Of a DNA stretch of 64,000 nucleotides, positions 17,117 through 24,936 are shown one piece after another (positions within the stretch are counted from its first letter, which is position 1; every line of letters begins with the position of its first letter). The notes beneath the pieces are model-generated. The model was not told the origin of the DNA, did not search any database, and was given only the letters and a program-made list of their open reading frames with translations. The DNA comes from Thalassovita autumnalis (GTDB lineage: Bacteria; Pseudomonadota; Alphaproteobacteria; Rhodobacterales; Rhodobacteraceae). A program made the translations under genes and the position numbers. The stretch is from assembly GCF_001458255.1 (NCBI RefSeq), contig NZ_CYSB01000024.1, positions 29,249 through 93,248 on the forward strand. Direction: 5' to 3'.

Positions 17117-18790
17117 TCAGACCACCAATTGATCCGCAAAGCCGCTGTTGCGTAGGGTCAGCATCGGATAGTCCGACTGGCGCAGCTGCGAAAACTCAAA
17201 CTGCGGCTCATAGCGGCGCAGCAATTGGGCGGCCTGTTCCGCACCGTCGCGATCCCCAACCAACAGGCGCAGGGCCACCAGATAGCGCAGGGCCGCACGT
17301 TGCGATGGGTTGTTCTGATGCGCCGCCTTTGCGGCAGACAGCGCGGTGTTGAGGTCGCCTTTGCCAAGGGCGGTCAGGCAGACTTCCATATCCCAGGCAA
17401 AGACATGCGGCAGGCCTTCTGCAGCACGGCGTGCTTCGGTCGCGGCGTGGTGCGCGGCCTCCACATCCCCCTGCAACAACGCCACGCGCGAAGACGCCTG
17501 CAGCGCATAGGGATTGCCATCATCGCTGCGCAACGCGGCGCGGGCCAGATGATCCGCACGCTCCAAATCTCCGTTCAGATCCAGCGCGATGCGGGCGCCA
17601 AGCGCACAGACCAGCGGGTTCGCTGGGCGCAGGGCCAGGGCCTCGGCCGCAAGGCTTTCGGCCTCCGCAGCGACACCACTGTCATTGGCGGCAAATTCCA
17701 TCGAGCGGGCCAAACGGGCAAAGGCCCGCCAAGCGAGCGCAACCGCAGCGCCTTCGCCAGAGCTGAGATTGACCAGCTCGTCCTCTGCTTTGTTGAGTTC
17801 AGCGAGGTCAGACACATAAAGGCGTGAGGCCGCGCGCTGCATTGCAATCAAGGGCGACTGCGCGGTGAGGCGCACTGAGCGAAAGCGCAACAGGATCTGC
17901 GAAAGTGCGCGTGAGGCAAAGGCCTGAATATCAGCGCCATCGGCAAGGCGCGACACGTCCATCGGGACGCGCAGACGCCCTGACCAGAGGAAACGCCGAT
18001 CGACATCCGCCAAAGCGCGCAGATGCACGTTCCACCAACCACTATCCACCACTGAGGTTAACTCCAGATAGATAACGGCGGCGGCCTGCTGCAGCCGCGC
18101 CGGATCCGGTTCGACTGCGGCATAAATCTCATCTGCGCCCTCAGCCTCCAGCCGGGCGGACAACGTATCAATCAGCATCATCTCAAGGAAATATGCCTCA
18201 TTACCCGTGCCACGCTCCAAAGGCCGGATCACGATGATTGTATTGCCCTGCGGGGTGAGCGACGGGCCGAGTTCCAAGGGCGAAGCGCCTGATACCGCCG
18301 CCTGTGCGGTTTCGAATTCTGCGGTGTGCTGCCCCTTCGGCGCGTTGCCGGACGTTTTGTCAAACGCGGCTTCATCCGCGGCGCGCAGATCCCGCAGCCA
18401 TTCGTCAAAGGCCGGGTCCGGCGCATCGACCAATTCCAGCAACTCGGCTGTGCCGGCCAGATCCGGGCGTGTGTCGACCTCAACGGCGTCTTCCAGCCAG
18501 ATCTCCAACCGGTTGGCCCCGATGACGCCTTTTGCATCCGCCAGTGAATCGCGCAGGTTGGCCAGCGCCCGGCGCAGGTTGGCGGACGCTTTCTCAGGTG
18601 GTTTTTCCGACCATAGCATGGATTGGATCCAGGCACGTGACAGGCGGCGTTCTGGTGTCGTCGCCAGCAGCGCAAGGATGGCACGTTCTTTACGGTAGGG
18701 CGGCGTCAAATCACGCCCGTCCTCTGCCCGCAGGGCAAAGCGACCGCGCACTGTGATCGTGACGCGAGGCGGCGTGTCTAATGTAGGCAT
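17117..18790 (-). CDS. SARP-type winged-helix regulator with TPR-like C-terminus
   Basis: 557 residues. Residues 8-110 form an OmpR/SARP-like DNA-binding domain (VRGRFALRAEDGRDLTPPYR, KERAILALLATTPERRLSR, then SANLRRALANLRDSL). A middle region resembles the domain found between winged helix and TPRs in CadC/adenylate-cyclase-like proteins (GNTIIVIRPLERG). The last 250 residues are helical TPR-like repeats (ALALRPANPLVCALGARIAL, GNPYALQASSRVALLQGD). I chose the ATG at 18790 because AAGGG lies just upstream; a start at 18823 has no ribosome site. It probably controls this locus through the 11-bp-period heptamers at 14076-14093 and 19012-19029. No cofactor-binding domain was recognised. Confidence 0.8.
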   Translation of the reverse strand: MPTLDTPPRVTITVRGRFALRAEDGRDLTPPYRKERAILALLATTPERRLSRAWIQSMLWSEKPPEKASANLRRALANLRDSLADAKGVIGANRLEIWLEDAVEVDTRPDLAGTAELLELVDAPDPAFDEWLRDLRAADEAAFDKTSGNAPKGQHTAEFETAQAAVSGASPLELGPSLTPQGNTIIVIRPLERGTGNEAYFLEMMLIDTLSARLEAEGADEIYAAVEPDPARLQQAAAVIYLELTSVVDSGWWNVHLRALADVDRRFLWSGRLRVPMDVSRLADGADIQAFASRALSQILLRFRSVRLTAQSPLIAMQRAASRLYVSDLAELNKAEDELVNLSSGEGAAVALAWRAFARLARSMEFAANDSGVAAEAESLAAEALALRPANPLVCALGARIALDLNGDLERADHLARAALRSDDGNPYALQASSRVALLQGDVEAAHHAATEARRAAEGLPHVFAWDMEVCLTALGKGDLNTALSAAKAAHQNNPSQRAALRYLVALRLLVGDRDGAEQAAQLLRRYEPQFEFSQLRQSDYPMLTLRNSGFADQLVV

Positions 18791-19011
18791 CAACTTACCC
18801 TTCAGCTGGGCCCCAACATTCACCGGTCAGGTGACAGTCCCTTCAGTCGGCCCGAATTTTCTGCAGCAGAGTGGCGAGGATAGCATAAATTTTAATCTTT
18901 GGTTAGAAAAATTGGATCACGTTCAACCCATTGTATATGAACTGAAATTTTAGCACTTCGGTCAAAATTCAGACGTAAAATCACGCTTTTTCGGTAAACT
19001 TCGTGAACAGA

Positions 19012-19029
19012 TCACGCTGGCTTCACGCT
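19012..19029 (+). promoter_or_regulatory. Paired heptamer, probable SARP-type operator (copy 2)
   Basis: TCACGCT at 19012-19018 and again at 19023-19029, an exact 11-bp period. The 17-bp form TCACGCTG-N2-TTCACGC matches the minus-strand site at 14093-14077. It points toward the trypsin-fold gene 254 bp downstream. Confidence 0.5.
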
Positions 19030-19221
19030 GCACTGCGACAAAGGGCTGTACCGGGCGAAACGGTCGTGAACTATCCCCACCACATACAGCAAATGTATTG
19101 GCGTTCACTTGATCGTTTCGCCCTGTGCACGTGACGAGTGTTCTGTGGCTTCACAGCGGGTGGTGCGCCGCCCGATCTTTTCTGACCCCTCGGACCCGCC
19201 CGCGATGGCGACCGGTGACTA

Positions 19222-19261
19222 CGCCCGATCTTTTATCCTCCCAAGGGATCGGGCGGTTTTT
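19222..19261 (+). terminator. Leader terminator/attenuator-like hairpin
   Basis: CGCCCGATC (19222-19230) pairs with GATCGGGCG (19247-19255), followed by GTTTTT. It lies 22 bp before the start codon of the trypsin-fold gene, where it would stop any transcript begun upstream. An identical left arm exists 53 bp earlier (19169), so an alternative pairing is possible. Confidence 0.6.
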
Positions 19262-19282
19262 CGCAAGTCAAAGGACACGACG

Positions 19283-20710
19283 ATGCCGACGCCTGAACCT
19301 ATCCTTCGTTTCTCTGACACACAGTTGGACGTGGCGCGCGACACCCTTATGCGATCCTACGGCAAGGCTGCGTTCTTTCGCGGTGCCGACGTTGGATTGC
19401 GCGCTGAAGGCAGCACCGGGGCAGGGGAAGTTGTGGCCCGGCTGTTTGTTGAGACGGGGCAAGCTGGCTGTGATTTTGACCGGGCGGACCTCCCGTCTGA
19501 GGTTGCAGGTGTCCCGGTTGAAGTGATCACCGCTGCCCCCGTTTCAGCATGCGAAACCCGCCGGCCTGAGGTTCCCAGTGGTCAGCCCGTGCCCCAGGTG
19601 ATGGGGGGCGCGTCGCTGGGTCGGTTGAGCGGGGCCACGGGAACCGCAGGATTGCTGGTTGTCGATCGCCAAAGTCGTCAGATCGGGGTGCTGTCATCCT
19701 GGCAGGTGTTAGCCGGTGCAACCGGTCGCTTTGGTGACGTGATCCTGCATCCCGGCCTTGCCGATACCGATATCAGCCGCGCCGATCAGGTGGCGAGCCT
19801 GGAGCGATGGACGCGTGGCACAGATGGCGATGCAGCGTTTGCCGCGCTTTTGCCGGGGCAAAGCTGGTTGCCGCTGCAATTTGGCAGTTTCCAACCGGTC
19901 AGCTCTGTGCGGACCGCCCGTCTGGGGGAGCGTGTCTATCGTGCCGGGCGCGGCACGACCCAGGCGCAGGCGATTGTGGAGGGTGCAGGGATCTACCGCG
20001 TCGCCTATGAGGTGGCCCCGGAACAGGTGGAGATGCGCGATGTTCGGGCTGTGCGGCTCCGCCCGCTTGATCGCGATGCCGCTGCCGGCGCGGGCCACCA
20101 AGGTGCGCTTTGGGCTGCGGGGCCAGAGCAGGCGGGCATCGGGGTGCAGTTTGCCATGGATGACGCCGGCCAAACTGGTGCGGGCGCAGTGGTGCTGGTC
20201 AGCCCGATGACGCATGTGCTGGACTGTCTGGACCTTGAGGTGGCGTGCTTTGAGCCTTGGCTTTCCAGCGCTGCACCACAGGAGGCGTCAATTACTCCCT
20301 CGCGTTGGGGCAGTGTGGAGGCCTTCCTGACCGAATATGCCGGCCGGGCGGAAGCGCCCAGCCCCTGCACGGGACCACAAGCCTTCGCCACGGCTGGGGG
20401 CTTTGGTGACCAGTTGCCTGACCTAGCGCAGGAGGATGACATGCAGCAGTTGCTGCCTATTTGGGTGGAACTGCGTGCCGCCCTTCAGGACCGGGGTTTT
20501 GGTGATGGCGCGCTGCGCATTTCGGACCCGATTGAAGCCTTGCAGGTAACGGCCCAGTGCGGCCATGACGCAGTGGCTGAAACCATCCGTCGCCTGCCCG
20601 TCCTACCAATGGTGGAGGGCGATCAGCTAAGGGGCGCCAAGACCTTTGTTGAGGTCTGTCGACTGCTCCGTGCTCAGACGCCCGCCACGTCAGGGCCTTT
20701 CGGGAAATAA
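19283..20710 (+). CDS. Trypsin-fold NAL1-like protein lacking catalytic His and Ser
   Basis: 475 residues, no signal peptide. The pattern GGASLGRLSGATGTAGLLVV, DRQSRQIGVLSSWQVLAG, FGDVILHPG, DGDAAFA, GERVYRAGRGTTQAQAIVEG follows NAL1-like putative S1 peptidases (usual ILSNNHVLA, DAA, VGRTTG). At the catalytic His position it has Gln141 (SSWQVLAG), and the Ser motif, normally GDSGS, reads GHQGALW with Gln273. Asp183 is kept. It is therefore probably a binding or regulatory pseudo-protease. The start at 19283 has an AAAGGA ribosome site. The last 37 bp overlap the convergent histidine-kinase gene. Confidence 0.72.
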   Translation: MPTPEPILRFSDTQLDVARDTLMRSYGKAAFFRGADVGLRAEGSTGAGEVVARLFVETGQAGCDFDRADLPSEVAGVPVEVITAAPVSACETRRPEVPSGQPVPQVMGGASLGRLSGATGTAGLLVVDRQSRQIGVLSSWQVLAGATGRFGDVILHPGLADTDISRADQVASLERWTRGTDGDAAFAALLPGQSWLPLQFGSFQPVSSVRTARLGERVYRAGRGTTQAQAIVEGAGIYRVAYEVAPEQVEMRDVRAVRLRPLDRDAAAGAGHQGALWAAGPEQAGIGVQFAMDDAGQTGAGAVVLVSPMTHVLDCLDLEVACFEPWLSSAAPQEASITPSRWGSVEAFLTEYAGRAEAPSPCTGPQAFATAGGFGDQLPDLAQEDDMQQLLPIWVELRAALQDRGFGDGALRISDPIEALQVTAQCGHDAVAETIRRLPVLPMVEGDQLRGAKTFVEVCRLLRAQTPATSGPFGK

Positions 20711-22068
20711 AGGCTGAACTGTGTGCCAGTCCCACCTTCCATTGAGGTGAGGGTCAGCTGCATCCCATTGCGCCGGGCCAGTGCCGCGGCGATGGACAGT
20801 CCCAATCCGGTGCCGTCTTCTGCTGAGGTCTCCGCACCGCGATAGAACCGTTCAAACACTTTTTCTTGTGCTTCAACCGGGATGCCGGGGCCGTTGTCTG
20901 ATACTGTGATCCGCTCCGCAGTCAGGGCCACACGGATGTCAGAACCGCCATATTTCACGGCGTTTTCGATGAGGTTGCGCAGGATATCTGCCACATCCTC
21001 GGCGCGGCAGATTACCGGGACCGTGTTGTCGGCGGAAAGGGTGATGTGCCGACCGCGCGCTTCGGCCAACGGGTAGAGGTCTGCAACGGTGCGGCGCAGC
21101 ACAACATCCACATCGCAGCGGCTAAGGTCAGGCGCCCCGCCAAGTTGCGGCTGCTCCGCCCGAGCCTGATCCAACAGGCGGTTGGCCAGGTTTGCGGCCC
21201 GGTCCACACCGGTCAGGATGTTCTCAAACCGGCGCTTGCTGTTCGGATCCAACTGGGTTGCGTCAATCGCTTGGCACTGTGCTTTGATGGCGGTGAGCGG
21301 CGTACGCAGCTCATGCGCGGCATCATCGACAAATTGACGTTCGCGCGACAGGAAGGCCTCAATGCTTTGAAACAGGTTGTTGAGCGAGGTCAGGATCGGC
21401 CGCAGCTCATCCGGGGCTTCGGCATCTTCCAGCGGTTGCAGCTGCGTGGGCGCGCGTTGGCGCAGATCGCGTGACAGCCGGGTGAGCGGGCGCAGGCCTG
21501 AGCGTACCACGACCAAAGGCGCAATGACCGATGCGGCAAAAACAAACCCAAGCGGCAGGATCGCGGCCAGAGCAATCGCGCCGAGCAGATCATCGGCACT
21601 GTTTTCATGCCGGGCGATCAGGATCCCCCGGCCACCGCTGGTCCAGAAATGGCTGATCTGCCAGCCCGCATCGTCAGTTCCGGCATTGCCTTCAAGCCGC
21701 TCCTCTTCGCTAAAGGGGCGGGTGTCCGGGTGGCTGTCAAACAGCACGGTGCCATTGGCATCCGTCACCCGCAAAAGGTAGCCGTCGCGGTAATGATCCG
21801 GGTCCCAATCCAGACTGCGCAGGGCGATGCTCTCATTGTCCACGCGGGCAAGGGCGGTGGCCATCAGCTGCGCCTGCGCGTCGAAACTGGCGTTTAGTTC
21901 CAGCCGGGCGTTGATCACAATCGCAATGCTGGCGGCGATCCAGATCATCAGAACCAGCGGCATCAATCGCCATTGGATGCGGGAGCGTATGGAAGTGCGC
22001 GGCTGGCTGAACGGGCGGCGCAGCGTTGCCCAGAGGCGGGCAGCCGTTGAGTTACTGGTCGATGACAT
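20674..22068 (-). CDS. Sensor histidine kinase, QseC-like
   Basis: 464 residues: transmembrane helix near residues 37-55, periplasmic domain, second helix around 170-190, HAMP-like linker, dimerisation domain with His in DDAAHELRTPLTAIKAQ, and the ATPase with NLIENAVKYGG (N box), VSDNGPGIP (G1) and DGTGLGLSIA (G2). Complete and of usual length. Its start overlaps the regulator's end by 17 bp, so they are one two-component pair. The stimulus is unknown. Confidence 0.93.
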   Translation of the reverse strand: MSSTSNSTAARLWATLRRPFSQPRTSIRSRIQWRLMPLVLMIWIAASIAIVINARLELNASFDAQAQLMATALARVDNESIALRSLDWDPDHYRDGYLLRVTDANGTVLFDSHPDTRPFSEEERLEGNAGTDDAGWQISHFWTSGGRGILIARHENSADDLLGAIALAAILPLGFVFAASVIAPLVVVRSGLRPLTRLSRDLRQRAPTQLQPLEDAEAPDELRPILTSLNNLFQSIEAFLSRERQFVDDAAHELRTPLTAIKAQCQAIDATQLDPNSKRRFENILTGVDRAANLANRLLDQARAEQPQLGGAPDLSRCDVDVVLRRTVADLYPLAEARGRHITLSADNTVPVICRAEDVADILRNLIENAVKYGGSDIRVALTAERITVSDNGPGIPVEAQEKVFERFYRGAETSAEDGTGLGLSIAAALARRNGMQLTLTSMEGGTGTQFSLYFPKGPDVAGV

Positions 22069-22726
22069 AGCCGATACCCCGAATGGTGCGGATCAGATCT
22101 GTGCCGAGGCGGCGGCGGATCTGGGAAATGTAAACCTCTACGGTGTTGCTTTCAGCCCCGTCGTCCCAGCCATAAAGCACCTGAGCCAGATCGTCTTTGG
22201 ACACCACACGACCACGCCGTTCCAGCAACACCTGCAACACCTGAAACGCCAGCGGTGGCAGGTCGATCAATGTGTTGTCTTTGCGCAGTGTGCGCGCGGC
22301 GGGGTCCAAGATGATATCGCCAATTTCCAGTGCAGGTACGGCGCGGCCGTTCGCACGGCGGATCATGGCGCGGGCGCGGGCCATCAGCTCCTGCATGTCG
22401 AAGGGTTTCACCATGTAGTCATCCGCCCCCAGATCCAGCCCCTCAATCCGGTTTTCCACCGCTTCCCGCGCGGTCAGAATAATCACCGGGATCTGTTTGC
22501 CTTGTGCGTTATGGCCGCCTTGACCGCGCAGCCAGCGCAATAGGGTGATGCCGTCCTGACCGGGCAGTCCCAAATCCAGCAGCACCAGATCAAAGGCCGA
22601 ACTGGCCAATGCCTCCTCGGCGCTCAGCCCGTCGGCCACCCAATCCACGTGGAAGCCTTCGCGGCGGAGGGTGACCTCAATCGCGTCAGCGATCAGCGCA
22701 TCGTCTTCGACCAGCAATACACGCAT
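22052..22726 (-). CDS. OmpR-family response regulator, QseB/PmrA-like
   Basis: 224 residues: receiver domain with acidic pocket (VEDD), phospho-acceptor Asp in FDLVLLDLGLPGQDGI, Thr in IILTARE and Lys in YMVKPFD. A winged-helix DNA-binding domain follows, ending RTIRGIGYVID. It begins directly after the stop of the DedA-LssY gene, so all four genes from the glycosyltransferase to the kinase form one operon. Confidence 0.94.
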   Translation of the reverse strand: MRVLLVEDDALIADAIEVTLRREGFHVDWVADGLSAEEALASSAFDLVLLDLGLPGQDGITLLRWLRGQGGHNAQGKQIPVIILTAREAVENRIEGLDLGADDYMVKPFDMQELMARARAMIRRANGRAVPALEIGDIILDPAARTLRKDNTLIDLPPLAFQVLQVLLERRGRVVSKDDLAQVLYGWDDGAESNTVEVYISQIRRRLGTDLIRTIRGIGYVIDQ

Positions 22727-24097
22727 TTAACTTAGCCCCGCTGTTGGCATTGGTGCCCCGGCACATGTCAGCTGTGCCAAGTCTACGTCAGCTGAGGCTT
22801 CGGCCACAATCAACAGCTTACCGTCTGTCTTGTAATCGCGAAATTCTCCAGCGGGCTGCAGCGGCTCCAGATGTAGATCAGGCGCGATTGGCAGGGCGGC
22901 AATCTGTTGGGCCAGCGTGGCGCGGGCGGCATCCACATCGGGGTCAATGTCGTGCAGCAGCGCAGGGATGTGGCGATAATATTTGATCGCGATCTCTTCA
23001 TCTCGGCTGATCGCGCCAAGATACAGCGGCTGGCCATCAACCTGTCCGGCCGGCCACCAGCGGATGTGCAGCCGTTCGCTGAGCGTGCCAGGCATCTGAA
23101 AGGCAGATTGCGCGGGCTGACCGTTCAGGTAAAGCTCAGACACCGGGGGCGTGCCGGCCAGCAGCAGTTCGATGTAGGTCAGGATCCCGATGGAGTCGCG
23201 CGAAAAGGTCATGTTTCGCTGCCAGCCCAATTGCTCCATCAGCGCCTCAGGGGACCGCTCGCCGATCATCGCAATATTCACCGGCTGCGGTAGATGCAAC
23301 GGGGTCTCCCCCGGGCGCGCCAGCAAGGGCTTCTGGCCAAGCTCGCAAAGCGATTTATGGGTGGCAATGGGCTGTGGCTCAGGCTTCGCATGGGCGTTGC
23401 TGGCAAAGAAATAGACCATATTGCTGCTGAGGAATAAGGCCCCCGCCGCCAGTCCGGCCAGACACAGCCGCCGCCCATGCGACCGGTCAGATCGCCAAAT
23501 GCGCCAGCATAGCAGGGCAAAGGCCATGAGCAGCATCACCGGCACCCAATGCGGCAGGATCCATAGGGCGATCCACGCCCAAACCGCGCCGAAGACCTGA
23601 CTATAGGTTGCGCCCAGGGCCCCCAGCAGCAGGAACTGACCGGCCCCAAGTGTGATGCCCAGCGCCGCCGCCGCCCCAAAACGTAGGCGGGACAGGCCCA
23701 GACTGCCGGCCAAAAACGGGGTGATCCAGGCAACCGGGCCCAGAAGGCGTGAGATCACCACAAACTTGGCGCCATGTGTGCCCAGCATATGCCGTGCCCG
23801 CCGCAAGGCGCGCCGGTGTTTTTGCCGCCGCATCACTCGCAGGAGGGCGCGCGGCCCCAGCCGCTGACCCAGAATGAAGCTGGCCATATCCCCCAGCCAG
23901 GCGCTGAGCAGCACCAGCGCGATCAGATCCCATTGACCGGTCGCCGCCCCGATCGCCCCCGCCGCGAGGAAGGCAACCTCGCCAAAAACGAAGAAGCCGA
24001 TGCCGATCTGCGTGTCCAAAAAAGCGATGGTGGCAAGGGCCATATAGGTCCAGGCGCTGGGCAGCTCAGCGAGGGATAGAGAGAGTGTGTCCCACAT
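22727..24097 (-). CDS. DedA-family membrane protein fused to LssY-like domain
   Basis: 456 residues. The first 220 form a DedA/SNARE-associated membrane domain (FVFGEVAFLAAGAIGAATGQ, LGDMASFILGQRLG, FVVISRLLGPVAWITPFLAG). After another membrane helix (residues about 215-235) comes a soluble part resembling LssY C-terminal domains: PVNIAMIGERSPEALMEQLG, PVSELYLNGQPAQSAFQM, LHIRWWPAG, YRHIPALLHDIDPDVDAARA. DedA proteins are lipid flippase-like transporters; LssY is linked to lipid or cell-surface metabolism in Legionella. The gene is followed with no gap by a two-component regulator, which suggests envelope or lipid homeostasis. Confidence 0.82.
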   Translation of the reverse strand: MWDTLSLSLAELPSAWTYMALATIAFLDTQIGIGFFVFGEVAFLAAGAIGAATGQWDLIALVLLSAWLGDMASFILGQRLGPRALLRVMRRQKHRRALRRARHMLGTHGAKFVVISRLLGPVAWITPFLAGSLGLSRLRFGAAAALGITLGAGQFLLLGALGATYSQVFGAVWAWIALWILPHWVPVMLLMAFALLCWRIWRSDRSHGRRLCLAGLAAGALFLSSNMVYFFASNAHAKPEPQPIATHKSLCELGQKPLLARPGETPLHLPQPVNIAMIGERSPEALMEQLGWQRNMTFSRDSIGILTYIELLLAGTPPVSELYLNGQPAQSAFQMPGTLSERLHIRWWPAGQVDGQPLYLGAISRDEEIAIKYYRHIPALLHDIDPDVDAARATLAQQIAALPIAPDLHLEPLQPAGEFRDYKTDGKLLIVAEASADVDLAQLTCAGAPMPTAGLS

Positions 24098-24106
24098 GGT
24101 CCCGCC

Positions 24107-24841
24107 TCACTTGTAGTGGCCAAAGGCGTAGGGGATTTCGTTTTTGTACATCTCACCGCGGAAGAACCGCCGCAGATTGGCGCGCAAATAGGTCAGGCCG
24201 GTGCGCAGGGTGCCATCCTGATCCAGCCGGCGGGGGTCAAAGCCAAACCGTGCACGCAGAATGCCCAAGGTGGTGCGTTTGCCTTCCGCGGCTTTCAGAA
24301 CGTAATTGCAATCCTCACAAAGGCTTAGGCCTTCATCAAACCCACCAATGCGCTGGTGCACGGCCGGTGTGGAAAACAAGCAGGCACCAATGGCGGTCGG
24401 GAAAAAGGGCAGGGTGACGCGGATGCCCAAGTTAAAGATGCCATAGCCCAGCGCCAGCCGTCGCGGCAGACCTGCGGTATCCATGCAAACCACACCAACG
24501 TCCAATTGGCGGCGATCCAGTTCGGCTAGGCTTTCTGCCAGGAACGCGGGATCTAGACGTGTGTCCGCATCCAGAAACAGCAGCTTATCCCCCTGCGCGG
24601 CTGCGGCCCCGGTGTTGCGGCCCAGGCTGACACCACGGGTCTGCATTTCAATGACACGGTACTGCGCAAAACGCGATGCGGCCGCATGGGACAGGGCAAC
24701 GGTGTCATCGTCGCTGTTGCTGTCCACATGAATGATCTCAAAATCCTGAAAACTCTGCGCGGCCAGATCATCCAGCAGGCGCGGCAGGCGTTGGGCCTCA
24801 TTCAAGGTGATGATCACGATGGAAACGGTTGGGGTGCTCAT
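24107..24841 (-). CDS. Family 2 glycosyltransferase
   Basis: 244 residues with a GT-A fold: VSIVIITLNEAQRLPRLLDD, IIHVDSNSDDDTVAL, GVSLGRNTGAAAAQGDKLLF, then the metal motif LDADTRLDP (DxD) and an acceptor-side EDCNYVLKAA motif. A C-terminal amphipathic tail may attach to the membrane. It lacks transmembrane helices. The product is unknown; co-transcription with the DedA-LssY gene (9-bp gap) points to glycosylation of a lipid or envelope component. Confidence 0.88.
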   Translation of the reverse strand: MSTPTVSIVIITLNEAQRLPRLLDDLAAQSFQDFEIIHVDSNSDDDTVALSHAAASRFAQYRVIEMQTRGVSLGRNTGAAAAQGDKLLFLDADTRLDPAFLAESLAELDRRQLDVGVVCMDTAGLPRRLALGYGIFNLGIRVTLPFFPTAIGACLFSTPAVHQRIGGFDEGLSLCEDCNYVLKAAEGKRTTLGILRARFGFDPRRLDQDGTLRTGLTYLRANLRRFFRGEMYKNEIPYAFGHYK

Positions 24842-24902
24842 GTTGATTCTCCAGTGTTTGCGCGGTTGTCACGCGCAAAGCTGAAGGCAAACTGAAGAGC
24901 CT

Positions 24903-24929
24903 GAAAAAGACCCGCCAGGCGGCGGGTCT
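24903..24929 (-). terminator. Terminator after pxpC
   Basis: AGACCCGCC (24908-24916) pairs with GGCGGGTCT (24921-24929). On the minus strand the stem is followed by TTTTT (24907-24903), so it ends the pxpB-pxpC transcript 8 bp after the stop. Confidence 0.9.
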
Positions 24930-24936
24930 GGGAATG

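Larger units (their letters stand above)
18791..19282. other. Intergenic region with operator repeats and leader hairpin
   Basis: This 490-bp divergent region holds three TCACGCT heptamers (18981, 19012, 19023), a duplicated CGCCCGATCTTTT (19169-19181 and 19222-19234), and a terminator-like hairpin just before the next gene. AT-rich stretches around 18885-18960 may hold the regulator's own promoter. An open frame runs through from 19109 but lacks a ribosome site and any similarity before 19283. Confidence 0.5.
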
